Shown piece after piece: positions 10,126 through 19,147 of a DNA stretch of 64,000 bases; the stretch's first letter is position 1; the number at the start of each line of letters is the position of its first letter. This DNA comes from G964020105 sp964020105. GTDB taxonomy: Bacteria > Pseudomonadota > Alphaproteobacteria > WRAU01 > Hepatincolaceae. The notes below the pieces were generated by a model. It saw only the letters and a program-made list of their open reading frames with translations, ran no database searches and was not told the DNA's origin. The position numbers and the translations under genes were made by a program. The stretch covers positions 62,001-126,000 of the forward strand of contig OZ026535.1 of NCBI GenBank assembly GCA_964020105.1, written 5' to 3'.

Positions 10126-12285
10126 ATGAATATATTTGCAGATCTTAATCCTATACAAAAGGAGGCTGTAGAAACAACCAATGGACCACTTCTAATCCTT
10201 GCTGGTGCTGGTACAGGTAAAACAAAAGTTATAACCACTAGAATTGTTAATATATTAGAACGTAATTTAGCAACAAAATCAGAAATTCTTGCTGTTACCT
10301 TTACCAATAAAGCTGCCAAAGAAATGAAAGATAGAATAGAGAAAATGCTTAACTATTCCATAGATGGGTTTTGGATAGGAACTTTCCATTCAATAGGGCT
10401 TAGAATTCTTAGAAGACACTATAATGAGGTTGGCTTGAATCCAAACTTTAGCATACTTGATATGGAGGATTGTGAAAAAATTATTAAACAGATCTTGATA
10501 GAAAAAAATATTGATACCAAAAAATACTCTCCGTCTTCAGTTAGTAATATGATATCCAAATTAAAAGATAAAAATATATTTCCAGATTCTTTACCTTCTG
10601 AAGAAAATAAAACTATAGGCTCTGTTAAATTATCTGACATTTATCTATCTTACGCTAGCAGATTGCGTGAATTAAATAGTGTCGATTTTGCTGATTTATT
10701 ACTTCTGTGTGTAGATCTTTTTCGCCAATTTCCAGATATTTTACAACAGTGGCAGTCGCGCTTTAAATACATTATGGTTGATGAGTATCAAGATACAAAT
10801 ACTTTACAATATCTCTTTATAAGAGTACTTGCTATTGCTTGTAATAATATATGTTGTGTTGGTGATGATGATCAATCAATATATTCTTGGCGTGGTGCTG
10901 AAATAGCTAATATTCTTCGTTTTGATAAAGATTTCCCTGGAGCAAAAGTGTTAAGGTTAGAGCAAAATTATCGCTCAACCACACCAATTTTAAAGGTTGC
11001 TAGCTCGGTTATTGCAAAAAATCCTGGTAGATGGAAAAAACAGTTGTGGACAGATAAAGTAGATGAAGAAACTGTTAAGCTTTATGAAGCTTTTAATTCT
11101 AAGCAAGAGGCAGACTTCGTAGCTACTACCATCAATGAGCTTTTAAAAAAGGGAGCTCGCTATGAACATAGTGCAGTTTTATTTCGTGCCACTTTTCAGA
11201 GTAGAGAAATTGAAGAGCGATTCTTATATCACGCTATTCCTTATAAATTTGTTGGCGGTAGTCGCTTCTACGATCGCATGGAAATAAAAGATGTTGTTGC
11301 TTATTTAAGATTACTTTATCAATCATATGATGATATGGCTTTTTTGCGTATTATTAATATTCCAAAAAGAGGCATTGGTGAAAGTTCTATAGATAAAATT
11401 AGAGAATATGCTAAAAATAACAGTTTATCTCTCTATAATGCAGCAAGTAATATAATTTCTAAAAAAATCCTCTCTGCTAAGGTGGAAAATGAACTTAATA
11501 TTTTTGTGGAAGGATTTGAAAGTTGGAAAAATGCTCTTCTTAATTCAACTCTTGCTGATATTGCTAAAAAGATAGTTAATGAATCTGGCTATATGTTTAT
11601 GTGGGAAAATGAAAAAAGTGAAGATGCTAAATCAAGAATAGATAATATTAAAGAATTATTCGTAGCCCTAGGGAATTTCAACTCTTTGGAAGACTTTCTA
11701 GAACACGTATCCTTAGTATCAGATAAAGAAGAAGAGAAAAAAGATAATAAAGTAACACTCATAACCCTACATGGAGCCAAAGGACTAGAATTTAATACAG
11801 TATTCTTAGTTGGTTGGGAAGAAGGCTTGCTACCGAACCAAAGATCCATAGAGGAAAGCGGTGATTTGGGTCTGGAAGAAGAAAGAAGGCTGGCTTATGT
11901 TGGCATAACAAGGGCAAAACAACGGCTCTATATCAGTTATTCCAAAAATAGGCAAATGTATGGAAGTTGGCAACCATGTGTTGGGTCAAGATTTATCAAC
12001 GAGTTAGATATGAATTTTATAGAAAAAATTAATGCTGATAATTATGCCTATAAAAATGCAATGCAGGATTCTTTTCTTAAAAAGGCTTTGTATGCAGAAA
12101 AAGAAACAGATTATCCTGTATATGAAAACAAAGTATCACCTATAAAAATTGGTATGCTTGTTACTCACACAACAATGGGTAAGGGTGAGGTTACAGCCCT
12201 ACAAGGTCCTATTGCTACAGTAAATTTTCACTCTGGAGGAATGAAGAAGATCATGATATCATTCCTATCAGCAGTACATGATTAA
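10126..12285 (+). CDS. uvrD: ATP-dependent DNA helicase UvrD/PcrA
   Basis: A superfamily 1A 3'-5' DNA helicase for nucleotide excision and mismatch repair and for clearing stalled replication. About 719 residues carry all motifs: Walker A AGAGTGKT (residues 26-33), motif Ia TFTNKAA, Walker B VDEYQDTN, motif III GDDDQSIYSWRGA, motif IV QNYRS, motif V HGAKGLEF and motif VI VGITRAK. The C-terminal 45 residues (GMLVTHTTMGKGEV...) form the Tudor-like domain that in PcrA/UvrD contacts RNA polymerase. I start it at ATG 10126 rather than the in-frame TTG at 10120, because AGGGA at 10111-10115 is better spaced from the ATG. It is divergent from groES and monocistronic by position. Confidence 0.94.
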   Translation: MNIFADLNPIQKEAVETTNGPLLILAGAGTGKTKVITTRIVNILERNLATKSEILAVTFTNKAAKEMKDRIEKMLNYSIDGFWIGTFHSIGLRILRRHYNEVGLNPNFSILDMEDCEKIIKQILIEKNIDTKKYSPSSVSNMISKLKDKNIFPDSLPSEENKTIGSVKLSDIYLSYASRLRELNSVDFADLLLLCVDLFRQFPDILQQWQSRFKYIMVDEYQDTNTLQYLFIRVLAIACNNICCVGDDDQSIYSWRGAEIANILRFDKDFPGAKVLRLEQNYRSTTPILKVASSVIAKNPGRWKKQLWTDKVDEETVKLYEAFNSKQEADFVATTINELLKKGARYEHSAVLFRATFQSREIEERFLYHAIPYKFVGGSRFYDRMEIKDVVAYLRLLYQSYDDMAFLRIINIPKRGIGESSIDKIREYAKNNSLSLYNAASNIISKKILSAKVENELNIFVEGFESWKNALLNSTLADIAKKIVNESGYMFMWENEKSEDAKSRIDNIKELFVALGNFNSLEDFLEHVSLVSDKEEEKKDNKVTLITLHGAKGLEFNTVFLVGWEEGLLPNQRSIEESGDLGLEEERRLAYVGITRAKQRLYISYSKNRQMYGSWQPCVGSRFINELDMNFIEKINADNYAYKNAMQDSFLKKALYAEKETDYPVYENKVSPIKIGMLVTHTTMGKGEVTALQGPIATVNFHSGGMKKIMISFLSAVHD

Positions 12286-12473
12286 AGTAGGGGTTATCAA
12301 ATATAAAAAATTGTAATAAAGGTGTATAAAAATAAGCTTGATTAATAATTTAACTGCTTGCCGTAGCTAGAAATTTTGATCATGATATCTATTCCTAATA
12401 CTTATAACATCTAATTATTTTAACATCAACCACACTAATTTGAAGTAATAAAAAATATTAAGGTTTAATATCT

Positions 12474-13364
12474 ATGCAATATGTGGATTTAATTATAAAC
12501 TGTGAGAGCCCTTTACTGCTTGAGGAAATGTTAGAGGAAGAGGTTATTAGTATTATTACTAAAGGCTCAGATGGATTTGAAATTTATAGTGAAGATATTC
12601 TAAGCTTATCTTTTTCCCGTTGGCAATTAAGTATTGTCCCAAAAAGTGAACATAATATTATAGAGTTGATGCTGGTTATTAATAATTTGTGCTCTAATTT
12701 ATCTATAGATATAGTAGCGTGTTCTATAAAAGAAGATGCTGCTGATTATATAAATATGGAGCAGAAAAGATACTCAATAGATATAGGTAATTTTGTAATA
12801 TTCAATCATGCAGAAGATTATGCTAAATTTTATTCAAAACATAAGATAGCTCTCCTTATAAAGCAAAGCACAGCTTTTGGCACAGGAAGTCATGAGAGTA
12901 CGTCTTTATGTCTTGATATTTTATCTGATCTTTTCCATAAGAACTATAAGTTTAATAGCGCGTTGGATTTAGGCACAGGTAGTGGGATTTTGGCATTAGG
13001 AGTAGCGAAATTATTTGATTGTTCTATTTTGGCTGTTGATAATGATCCCCTTGCTCTTGCCACAGCTAAAGAATTTATTAAACTTAATAATGCAGAAAAT
13101 AATATTACAACTACTCTTTCTTCAGGATTTGCAGAAATAACAGGCAAAAAATTTGATCTAATAGTAGCAAATATTTTGCTTAATCCTCTTGTGGATATGG
13201 TTGATGAATTTTATTCTGCTTTAGAAGACAGAGGAATCCTAATATTAGCAGGATTTTTAGATAATCAACTTCCTACATTAGAAGCTATTTTTAAGCAAAA
13301 TAAATTCATACTTAACAATAAAAAAACAAGAAAAGGTTGGGTAGCTTTAGTACTAAATAAATAA
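12474..13364 (+). CDS. prmA: Ribosomal protein L11 methyltransferase PrmA
   Basis: An S-adenosylmethionine-dependent enzyme that trimethylates ribosomal protein L11. The 296 residues comprise a divergent N-terminal L11-recognition domain (about 1-110) and a Rossmann-type methyltransferase domain. The latter shows the family's AFGTGSHEST loop, the SAM-binding motif DLGTGSGILALG, the acidic strand end AVDNDP, and the catalytic-side motif VANIL. Only the N-terminal part is weakly conserved, which is usual. The glmU start lies 18 bases after its stop on the same strand, probably one transcript. Confidence 0.9.
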   Translation: MQYVDLIINCESPLLLEEMLEEEVISIITKGSDGFEIYSEDILSLSFSRWQLSIVPKSEHNIIELMLVINNLCSNLSIDIVACSIKEDAADYINMEQKRYSIDIGNFVIFNHAEDYAKFYSKHKIALLIKQSTAFGTGSHESTSLCLDILSDLFHKNYKFNSALDLGTGSGILALGVAKLFDCSILAVDNDPLALATAKEFIKLNNAENNITTTLSSGFAEITGKKFDLIVANILLNPLVDMVDEFYSALEDRGILILAGFLDNQLPTLEAIFKQNKFILNNKKTRKGWVALVLNK

Positions 13365-13382
13365 TATTTGGAGAAATTGAAA

Positions 13383-14711
13383 GTGGAAAATACAGTAGTA
13401 GAAAAAGAAAATCTTGATCTTACAATTATCATACTATCAGCAGGAGTAGGATCGCGTATGAAGTCTTCCATACCAAAAGCCATGCATCTTCTTGGTGGGA
13501 TACCAATGATTGATCATCTTTTAAATAAGGTTATGCAATTAAATCCCACTCAAATCATCAGCGTAATTGGTTCTGACATGGACTGTATGCAAGATCATAT
13601 TATTAATCGTTGCGATATTATCCATCAAGAAAAAAGACTTGGAACTGCCCATGCTGTATTTAGTGTTAAATATGCTCATAAAAGTATAAAAGGTATATCT
13701 CTTGTTTTATATGCTGATACTCCTTTAGTAAGTTTAGAAAGGTTACAGGAAGTAATAAGTAAAATAGAAAAACGTGACTGTGATATATGTATTTTAGGAT
13801 TTGAAAAGTTAGAGGAAAACTCCTATGGTAAGCTTATCTTAGAAGATAATAAGGTTGTAGCCATTATAGAGCATGCTGAAGCTAATGATTTACAAAAGCA
13901 GATTAAACTTTGTAATTCTGGAGTTATAGCAGTACGTACAGAAATTTTATGGGGACTTTTAGATAAAGTTCAATGTAATAACTCTAAGGGAGAATATTAT
14001 CTTACTGATATTATAGATATTGCTAATAAGGATAAGTTTATTTGTCATCATATCGTTGATGAGCTAGATAATTTAATGGGGGCTAATACTAAGCAGGAGC
14101 TTGCTATTTTAGAAAAAACTTTTCAAGATAGTAAAAGACAAGAATTCTTAGAACAAGGTGTACAATTAATAGATCCACAAAGTGTTTATTTTTCATTTGA
14201 TACAAAAATTGGTAAAGATGTTATTATCCATCCTAATGTACATATTTTAGCTAATGTTGAAATTAAAGATAAGTCAGTTATATTACCATTTTCAGTAATT
14301 GAGGGGGCGGTTATTGGTGAAAACTCTAAAGTTGGACCTTACGCAAGACTAAGACCTGAAACTATTTTGCAAGGGGATAATCATATTGGTAATTTTGTTG
14401 AGGTTAAAAAATCTAGTATTGGTAGGGGTACAAAAATAAATCATTTATCTTATATTGGTGATTCTATGATAGGTCAAAAAACCAATGTTGGCGCCGGTAC
14501 TATTACATGCAATTATGATGGTAAAAATAAACATACAACTACTATTGGGGATAATTGCTTTATCGGCTCTAACAGTGCTTTGGTTGCTCCAATCAATATA
14601 GGCTCTGGTGTTTTAATTGGTGCTGGTAGTGTAATAACTAAATCTGTCGAGGAAAACAAAATGACTATCGCCAGAGGTAAGCAGGTTATATTGCCTAAGA
14701 TCATTAAGTAG
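13383..14711 (+). CDS. glmU: Bifunctional UDP-N-acetylglucosamine pyrophosphorylase / glucosamine-1-phosphate acetyltransferase GlmU
   Basis: GlmU acetylates glucosamine 1-phosphate and then adds UMP to make UDP-GlcNAc, the precursor of peptidoglycan and lipid A. The N-terminal uridyltransferase domain (about 1-225) has the nucleotide loop LSAGVGSRMKSSIPKAMH and the metal Asp in YADTPLV. The C-terminal half is a left-handed beta-helix of hexapeptide repeats with the acetyltransferase residues in GPYARLRPE, GNFVEVKKS and GTITCNYDG. I chose the GTG at 13383 because GGAGAAA lies 6 bases before it; in-frame TTG codons at 13368 and 13377 are worse placed. The last 8 bases overlap the end of nrdI on the other strand. 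Confidence 0.95.
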   Translation: MENTVVEKENLDLTIIILSAGVGSRMKSSIPKAMHLLGGIPMIDHLLNKVMQLNPTQIISVIGSDMDCMQDHIINRCDIIHQEKRLGTAHAVFSVKYAHKSIKGISLVLYADTPLVSLERLQEVISKIEKRDCDICILGFEKLEENSYGKLILEDNKVVAIIEHAEANDLQKQIKLCNSGVIAVRTEILWGLLDKVQCNNSKGEYYLTDIIDIANKDKFICHHIVDELDNLMGANTKQELAILEKTFQDSKRQEFLEQGVQLIDPQSVYFSFDTKIGKDVIIHPNVHILANVEIKDKSVILPFSVIEGAVIGENSKVGPYARLRPETILQGDNHIGNFVEVKKSSIGRGTKINHLSYIGDSMIGQKTNVGAGTITCNYDGKNKHTTTIGDNCFIGSNSALVAPINIGSGVLIGAGSVITKSVEENKMTIARGKQVILPKIIK

Positions 14712-15066
14712 TTAAACTATTGAGAATCCTTTTAAATTTTACAACGTCACTTATTCTTCCTGATAGCTCAAAGGTCATTAGTAATGGTATATTATGGTTT
14801 TGAGAAATTAATTTTGCCCCATTACAATAAGAGCTTCCCCAATTTCTATTGCCACTGCCAATAACTCCCTTTAAAAAAGAAGAGTTATGCTTTACAAAAT
14901 TCTCTACCTCTTTTGGTATCTCCCCAAGACCACTAGTATAAGTAATTAAAATATAATTATTACTAATTTTCTCACAACCTTCTACTATTTTTAAACTATC
15001 ACTAACTCCAGCTTTAGCTAAGAATTTTTCTATATTCCCAGTCCTAGAAGCATATACAACTTTCAT
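14704..15066 (-). CDS. nrdI: Flavodoxin-like NrdI, class Ib ribonucleotide reductase maturase
   Basis: NrdI is a small FMN protein that supplies the oxidant (superoxide or peroxide) to build the manganese-tyrosyl cofactor of NrdF. The 120 residues show the phosphate-binding start VVYASRTGNIEKF, the TYTSGLGEIP loop and the flavin-side segment GSGNRNWGSSYC characteristic of NrdI. It is the last gene of an nrdE-nrdF-nrdI operon, 7 bases after nrdF. Its 3' end overlaps glmU by 8 bases with no terminator between them. Its presence is the clearest evidence that the reductase is class Ib rather than Ia. Confidence 0.9.
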   Translation of the reverse strand: MKVVYASRTGNIEKFLAKAGVSDSLKIVEGCEKISNNYILITYTSGLGEIPKEVENFVKHNSSFLKGVIGSGNRNWGSSYCNGAKLISQNHNIPLLMTFELSGRISDVVKFKRILNSLTT

Positions 15067-15073
15067 TTAATCT

Positions 15074-16063
15074 TTAAACATTAAAATCTTCATCTGATAA
15101 CTTTATAACATTAGTGGTTTTGATGTATCCATTACCCTTAGTAGAAAAAAAATCATGATTTTTAGTTTTAGTGTCTAATCCACGTAATACCATTGCGTTA
15201 AGTGATGTATCTTCAATATTAAAGTATGGTTCAAATCCAAGATTCATAAGAGCTTTATCTGCATTATATTTAACAAAGCTATCTACCTCATTTACTAAAT
15301 TTATATTATGATATATTTCAGCAGTGTGATTTTTCTCTATTTCATGAAGCTTTTCTAATAAAATATATGTTTCCGATTGTAAAGAATCTTGCTCATCTTT
15401 AGAGAGAGTGCTAAATAATTCCTGAGCTAGAATTCCTATATAAACACCATGGATTGATTCATCTCTGATAATTAAGTTGATTATCTCTCCAGAGCTCACC
15501 ATCTTACCTTGTCCTGATAAGTATAAGGGATAAAAAAAACCGGAGTAAAATAAAAAACTCTCTAAAAATACAGATGCCACCATTGCCATATAAAGACTTT
15601 TTGAATCATTTATGCTTGTGTAATATCCACTTATAAGTGATAGTTTTTTTTGTACTGTAGAGTTATTTTTTACCCATTCAAATAATTCTTTAATTTCAGA
15701 GCTATTACAAAGGGTGGAAAAAATAGAGCTGTAACTTTTAGCGTGCATATGCTCCATCATACCCATGAAGCTTAATATTGCCTTGGAGTGCATATTATCT
15801 ACATTAAGGGCAATTAGGGGTATACCAAGAGAGCCTTGCTCTGTATCCAGTAGAGTTAGTCCAGCTAGTACTTTAACATAAACATCTTTTTCTTGCTGTG
15901 ATAGTGTGCCCCATACTAATTTATCGTCTGAGAGAGGTATTTCTTCATCTACCCAAAACTGCCTAACGTTCTGATCCCAAAATACTTTAGTGAAATTATC
16001 TTTTATGTCATTCCAGTTAACAGCTTCTTTATTCTTCATAGAGTTATTTTTTATACCGAACAT
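15074..16063 (-). CDS. nrdF: Class Ib ribonucleoside-diphosphate reductase small subunit NrdF
   Basis: The radical-generating subunit of the reductase that makes deoxynucleotides. All metal ligands are visible: Asp in LLDTEQ, Glu and His in MMEHMHAKSYS, Glu in FLESFLF, and Glu and His in RDESIHG. The radical Tyr is in HAKSYS. The N-terminal NWN...FW...EEIPLSDD pattern is typical of NrdF. The segment before the second metal motif (NVDNMHSKAILSF) departs from the usual HEEAV-like sequence. I start it at ATG 16063, which has GAGGAG 8 bases upstream; the GTG at 16072 overlaps that site. It overlaps the end of nrdE by 13 bases, so translation is coupled. Confidence 0.93.
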   Translation of the reverse strand: MFGIKNNSMKNKEAVNWNDIKDNFTKVFWDQNVRQFWVDEEIPLSDDKLVWGTLSQQEKDVYVKVLAGLTLLDTEQGSLGIPLIALNVDNMHSKAILSFMGMMEHMHAKSYSSIFSTLCNSSEIKELFEWVKNNSTVQKKLSLISGYYTSINDSKSLYMAMVASVFLESFLFYSGFFYPLYLSGQGKMVSSGEIINLIIRDESIHGVYIGILAQELFSTLSKDEQDSLQSETYILLEKLHEIEKNHTAEIYHNINLVNEVDSFVKYNADKALMNLGFEPYFNIEDTSLNAMVLRGLDTKTKNHDFFSTKGNGYIKTTNVIKLSDEDFNV

Positions 16064-18132
16064 GATAAACACTCCTCAACACTAAGATTTTTAGTTCTAG
16101 TGTAATACAGGCTTTTTAAGCCTTTCTTATGAGCATATAAATATAAACGTACTAAGTCTGTTGTGGAAGCCTGATTGGTTGTATAAAGAATAGTGCTTAT
16201 TCCTTGATCCACATGCTCCTGAATGAGTGACATTAAATCAATTAGTTTATAGTTATCCATATTATAAGCAGATTTATAGAGAAAAATATTTTCCCTATTT
16301 AAATAAGGCATAGGATAATAGGTGGTAGAGTTAGCATAAGTTCTTGTTTCAATTGTATCCACCACAGGCAATACAGAAGGAGTAGAATTTTGCAAATATG
16401 AAATACTTTGTGTAGGAGCAATTGCAAGACGATATGCGTTATATAATCCGTATTTTTGCACATCATTCATAAGATTTTTCCAGTCATCATTTGTTGGTAG
16501 TGTAATATTATGAAATAGATTTGAGATTTTTTCTGTTTTTGGAGAATAGTTATTTTCTAAATATTTCTTAAAGTAATTACCATTAGCATATTCAGATAGG
16601 GCAAAATCTTTAAAAGTAATGCCACGCTCTTTAGCTATTTCCATACTTGTCTTAATTGAATAATAATTCATGGCCATAAAAAATGCACTTACAAAATCTT
16701 TCGCTTCATCACTCTCATAAGGTATTGCATTCTTAGCAAAGTAACCATGTAAATTCATGGCACCAAGACCAATTGAATGGTAGGAGTTATTTGCTTTTGC
16801 AATACTTGGCGCATTACTTACTGAAGATAAATCACTAACAGAGCTTAGAGCAAGAACCGCTGTTTTTACTGCAAAAGCAATACTACCACTTTCCATAACA
16901 TTAACTATATTTAAAGAACCCAGAACACATGATACATCCTCACCAATATTATCAGCTTCATTATAATCATTTATTTCTGAGGTTTTTTGTAACTGAAAAA
17001 TTTCTGTACATAAATTGGACATCTTAATTTTACCAATATTTTTTAAGGGATGTTCCCTATTAGCAGTATCGATATAAATTAAATAAGGATAGCCAGATTC
17101 AAATTGAGTTTTAGCAATTTTTGCTAGAAGATCTCTAGCGTCAAGCTTCTTTTTCCTAACGTCGCTATGGGCAACCAATTTATCATACATTGCTTGCATG
17201 TCCATTTCATCTAAATGGATACCAAACACTTTATAAACACTACTTGGATAAAAAACATAAAAATCTTCATTATTTCTAGCAATATCGATAAATTTATCAG
17301 AAACAGTAATGCCGAGGGATAGTGATTGAATCCTACTTTTCTCATCAGCATTAATTTTTTTAGTATCTAAAAAATCTTCAATATCAGCGTGAAATATATT
17401 AAGATATCCAGCTCCAGCTCCCTTTCTTTGTCCCATCTGATCAGCATAATTAAACCCATCTTCCAATAGTTTTAAAACAGGAACAACTCCTTTTGCAACA
17501 TTCACTATACCCTTTATGTTTTCCCCTCTAGCTCTCAGCTTAGATAAATTAATTGCTACACCTCCACCTATTTTGGATAAATACATCGCTGTTGATAAAT
17601 TAAAGGTTATGCTATTTAGAGAATCTTCCATCTCAAGTAAAAAACATGATACTAATTCACCTCTTCTTTTTTTACCAGCATTCAAAAAAGTGGGTGTAGC
17701 TGGTTGATAGTATTGTTTTACTAAAGAAGTGGCTAAATCTTTAGCAAATTTAATATTCCCACCAGCCAAATATAATACTATTGCTAACACTCTATCTTGA
17801 TATGTTTCTAAATATGTTTTTTTATCGTCACTCTTAAGAGCGTAATCTTTATAAAATTTTGATGCACTCATGAAAGATGCAAATTTAAAGCCAGCTGCAT
17901 TTATAAGTGCATCAATTTCACTAATTTCCTTCTTTGTATAGGAAAGATAAAAATTATCATAAAAATTATTATTTATAAGATATTCTAAACGTTCATTAAC
18001 ATCAGAAAATTTCAAGGTATTACTATCAATTTCTTTCAAATACAACTCCAAGGCTTGAGCATCTTTATCTAACTGATAAAATCCATCCTTTTTTGTTATT
18101 ATTTGTGAATTTAAATTTAGATAATTTGTCAT
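16051..18132 (-). CDS. nrdE: Class Ib ribonucleoside-diphosphate reductase large subunit NrdE
   Basis: The catalytic subunit that reduces ribonucleoside diphosphates. About 693 residues without the long N-terminal ATP-cone of class Ia NrdA, as expected of NrdE. Active-site segments include GELVSCFLLE (a redox Cys), GGGVAINLSKLRARGE, NLCTEIFQ, SLNIVN and the phosphate-site APTQSISYLQNSTPSV. The C-terminus ends in ECLSCSV, the Cys pair that is re-reduced by a thiol partner. No nrdH glutaredoxin is next to the operon, so a general thioredoxin probably serves. The second ATG (18132) is chosen over 18153 because AGG stands 7 bases before it. Class Ib enzymes are common in Firmicutes and Actinobacteria; this operon may have been acquired by transfer. 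Confidence 0.94.
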   Translation of the reverse strand: MTNYLNLNSQIITKKDGFYQLDKDAQALELYLKEIDSNTLKFSDVNERLEYLINNNFYDNFYLSYTKKEISEIDALINAAGFKFASFMSASKFYKDYALKSDDKKTYLETYQDRVLAIVLYLAGGNIKFAKDLATSLVKQYYQPATPTFLNAGKKRRGELVSCFLLEMEDSLNSITFNLSTAMYLSKIGGGVAINLSKLRARGENIKGIVNVAKGVVPVLKLLEDGFNYADQMGQRKGAGAGYLNIFHADIEDFLDTKKINADEKSRIQSLSLGITVSDKFIDIARNNEDFYVFYPSSVYKVFGIHLDEMDMQAMYDKLVAHSDVRKKKLDARDLLAKIAKTQFESGYPYLIYIDTANREHPLKNIGKIKMSNLCTEIFQLQKTSEINDYNEADNIGEDVSCVLGSLNIVNVMESGSIAFAVKTAVLALSSVSDLSSVSNAPSIAKANNSYHSIGLGAMNLHGYFAKNAIPYESDEAKDFVSAFFMAMNYYSIKTSMEIAKERGITFKDFALSEYANGNYFKKYLENNYSPKTEKISNLFHNITLPTNDDWKNLMNDVQKYGLYNAYRLAIAPTQSISYLQNSTPSVLPVVDTIETRTYANSTTYYPMPYLNRENIFLYKSAYNMDNYKLIDLMSLIQEHVDQGISTILYTTNQASTTDLVRLYLYAHKKGLKSLYYTRTKNLSVEECLSCSV

Positions 18133-18428
18133 AAAATACCTCACTTCAGACATACTTGAAAAAACAGCAATTTATTATACAATTAATCCTAAAAATAGCG
18201 ACAGCGAATCCATTGGCAGATGACTATAGAATCCTCAGCAATCCCATTAATGAAATAAATTATATAAACATATAAGTAATACTAACATGACTGTTATAAC
18301 TACAGCCAATATCTAAAACTAGATATTTGTATAATACCATTATCTGATATTTTTTTATACCTAATATTTCTTATATTATGATACAAAAAAATCTTTATTT
18401 TTTATTAATTTTCATAATTTATTTAATC

Positions 18429-19058
18429 CTATAGGAGATTCTTTATTGGTGCAAATGTTTTACGATGATTAATATTAATACCAAATTTTATAATACCATC
18501 TAAGTGTTCTTTGGTTGCATAGCCGCAATTTTTATCCCAATTATATTCTGGAAAGTGGCAAGACAGTTGTTTCATTAAATAGTCTCTGTGAGTTTTGGCA
18601 ATTATAGAGGCTGCAGCAACAGTAGTGCTTTTAGAATCACCTTTTATAAGTGCAACAGTGGGGATATTATTTTCAAATCCTTTATTGCCATCCACAATAA
18701 GGACTGATGGATTAATATATTTTGTTACAGATTCATATGCATTTTTCATAGCAAATAGAGATGCTTGCAATATATTTATTTGATCAATAACGTCAGTTGA
18801 TACTTCTGATATGGCAAAATAAGCATGTTTTTTTATTTCTTCACTCAAATAAAGGCGTTTTTGTGCAGATAGCTCTTTAGAATCTTTAATTTCTTTAAGC
18901 AAATTCTTAGGAATAGTATTTTTCAAAACCACACAACATGCAACCACAGGACCAGCTAAACTACCTCTGCCAACCTCATCACAGCCAGCAATTGTATGAA
19001 TATCTGACATATTCGTTATGTATCCTAGCTGATTTAATAATTCTTTTTCTGGCAGCAT
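18429..19058 (-). CDS. rnhB: Ribonuclease HII
   Basis: RNase HII cuts the RNA strand of RNA-DNA hybrids and single ribonucleotides embedded in DNA. The 209 residues contain the signature AGCDEVGRGSLAGPVVA with the first catalytic Asp-Glu pair, IVDGN with the third acidic residue, and KGDSKSTTVAAASIIAKTHRD with the fourth. The length is normal. A later ATG (19010) is closer to the signature but has no better RBS, so the first is kept. Placed between nrdE and dgt, it belongs to a small DNA-precursor and DNA-quality neighbourhood. Confidence 0.94.
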   Translation of the reverse strand: MLPEKELLNQLGYITNMSDIHTIAGCDEVGRGSLAGPVVACCVVLKNTIPKNLLKEIKDSKELSAQKRLYLSEEIKKHAYFAISEVSTDVIDQINILQASLFAMKNAYESVTKYINPSVLIVDGNKGFENNIPTVALIKGDSKSTTVAAASIIAKTHRDYLMKQLSCHFPEYNWDKNCGYATKEHLDGIIKFGININHRKTFAPIKNLL

Positions 19059-19147
19059 ATTATTTCATTAAGTGTTGCTATTAGTTATATATTATATAAA
19101 ATTAATGTAGACTTTAAACGATTATTTTAGATATCTAGGACATATAA

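Noticed and set aside
10029..10319. Minus-strand ORF across the groES-uvrD spacer
   Set aside because: It overlaps the conserved start of UvrD and the promoter region and resembles no protein.
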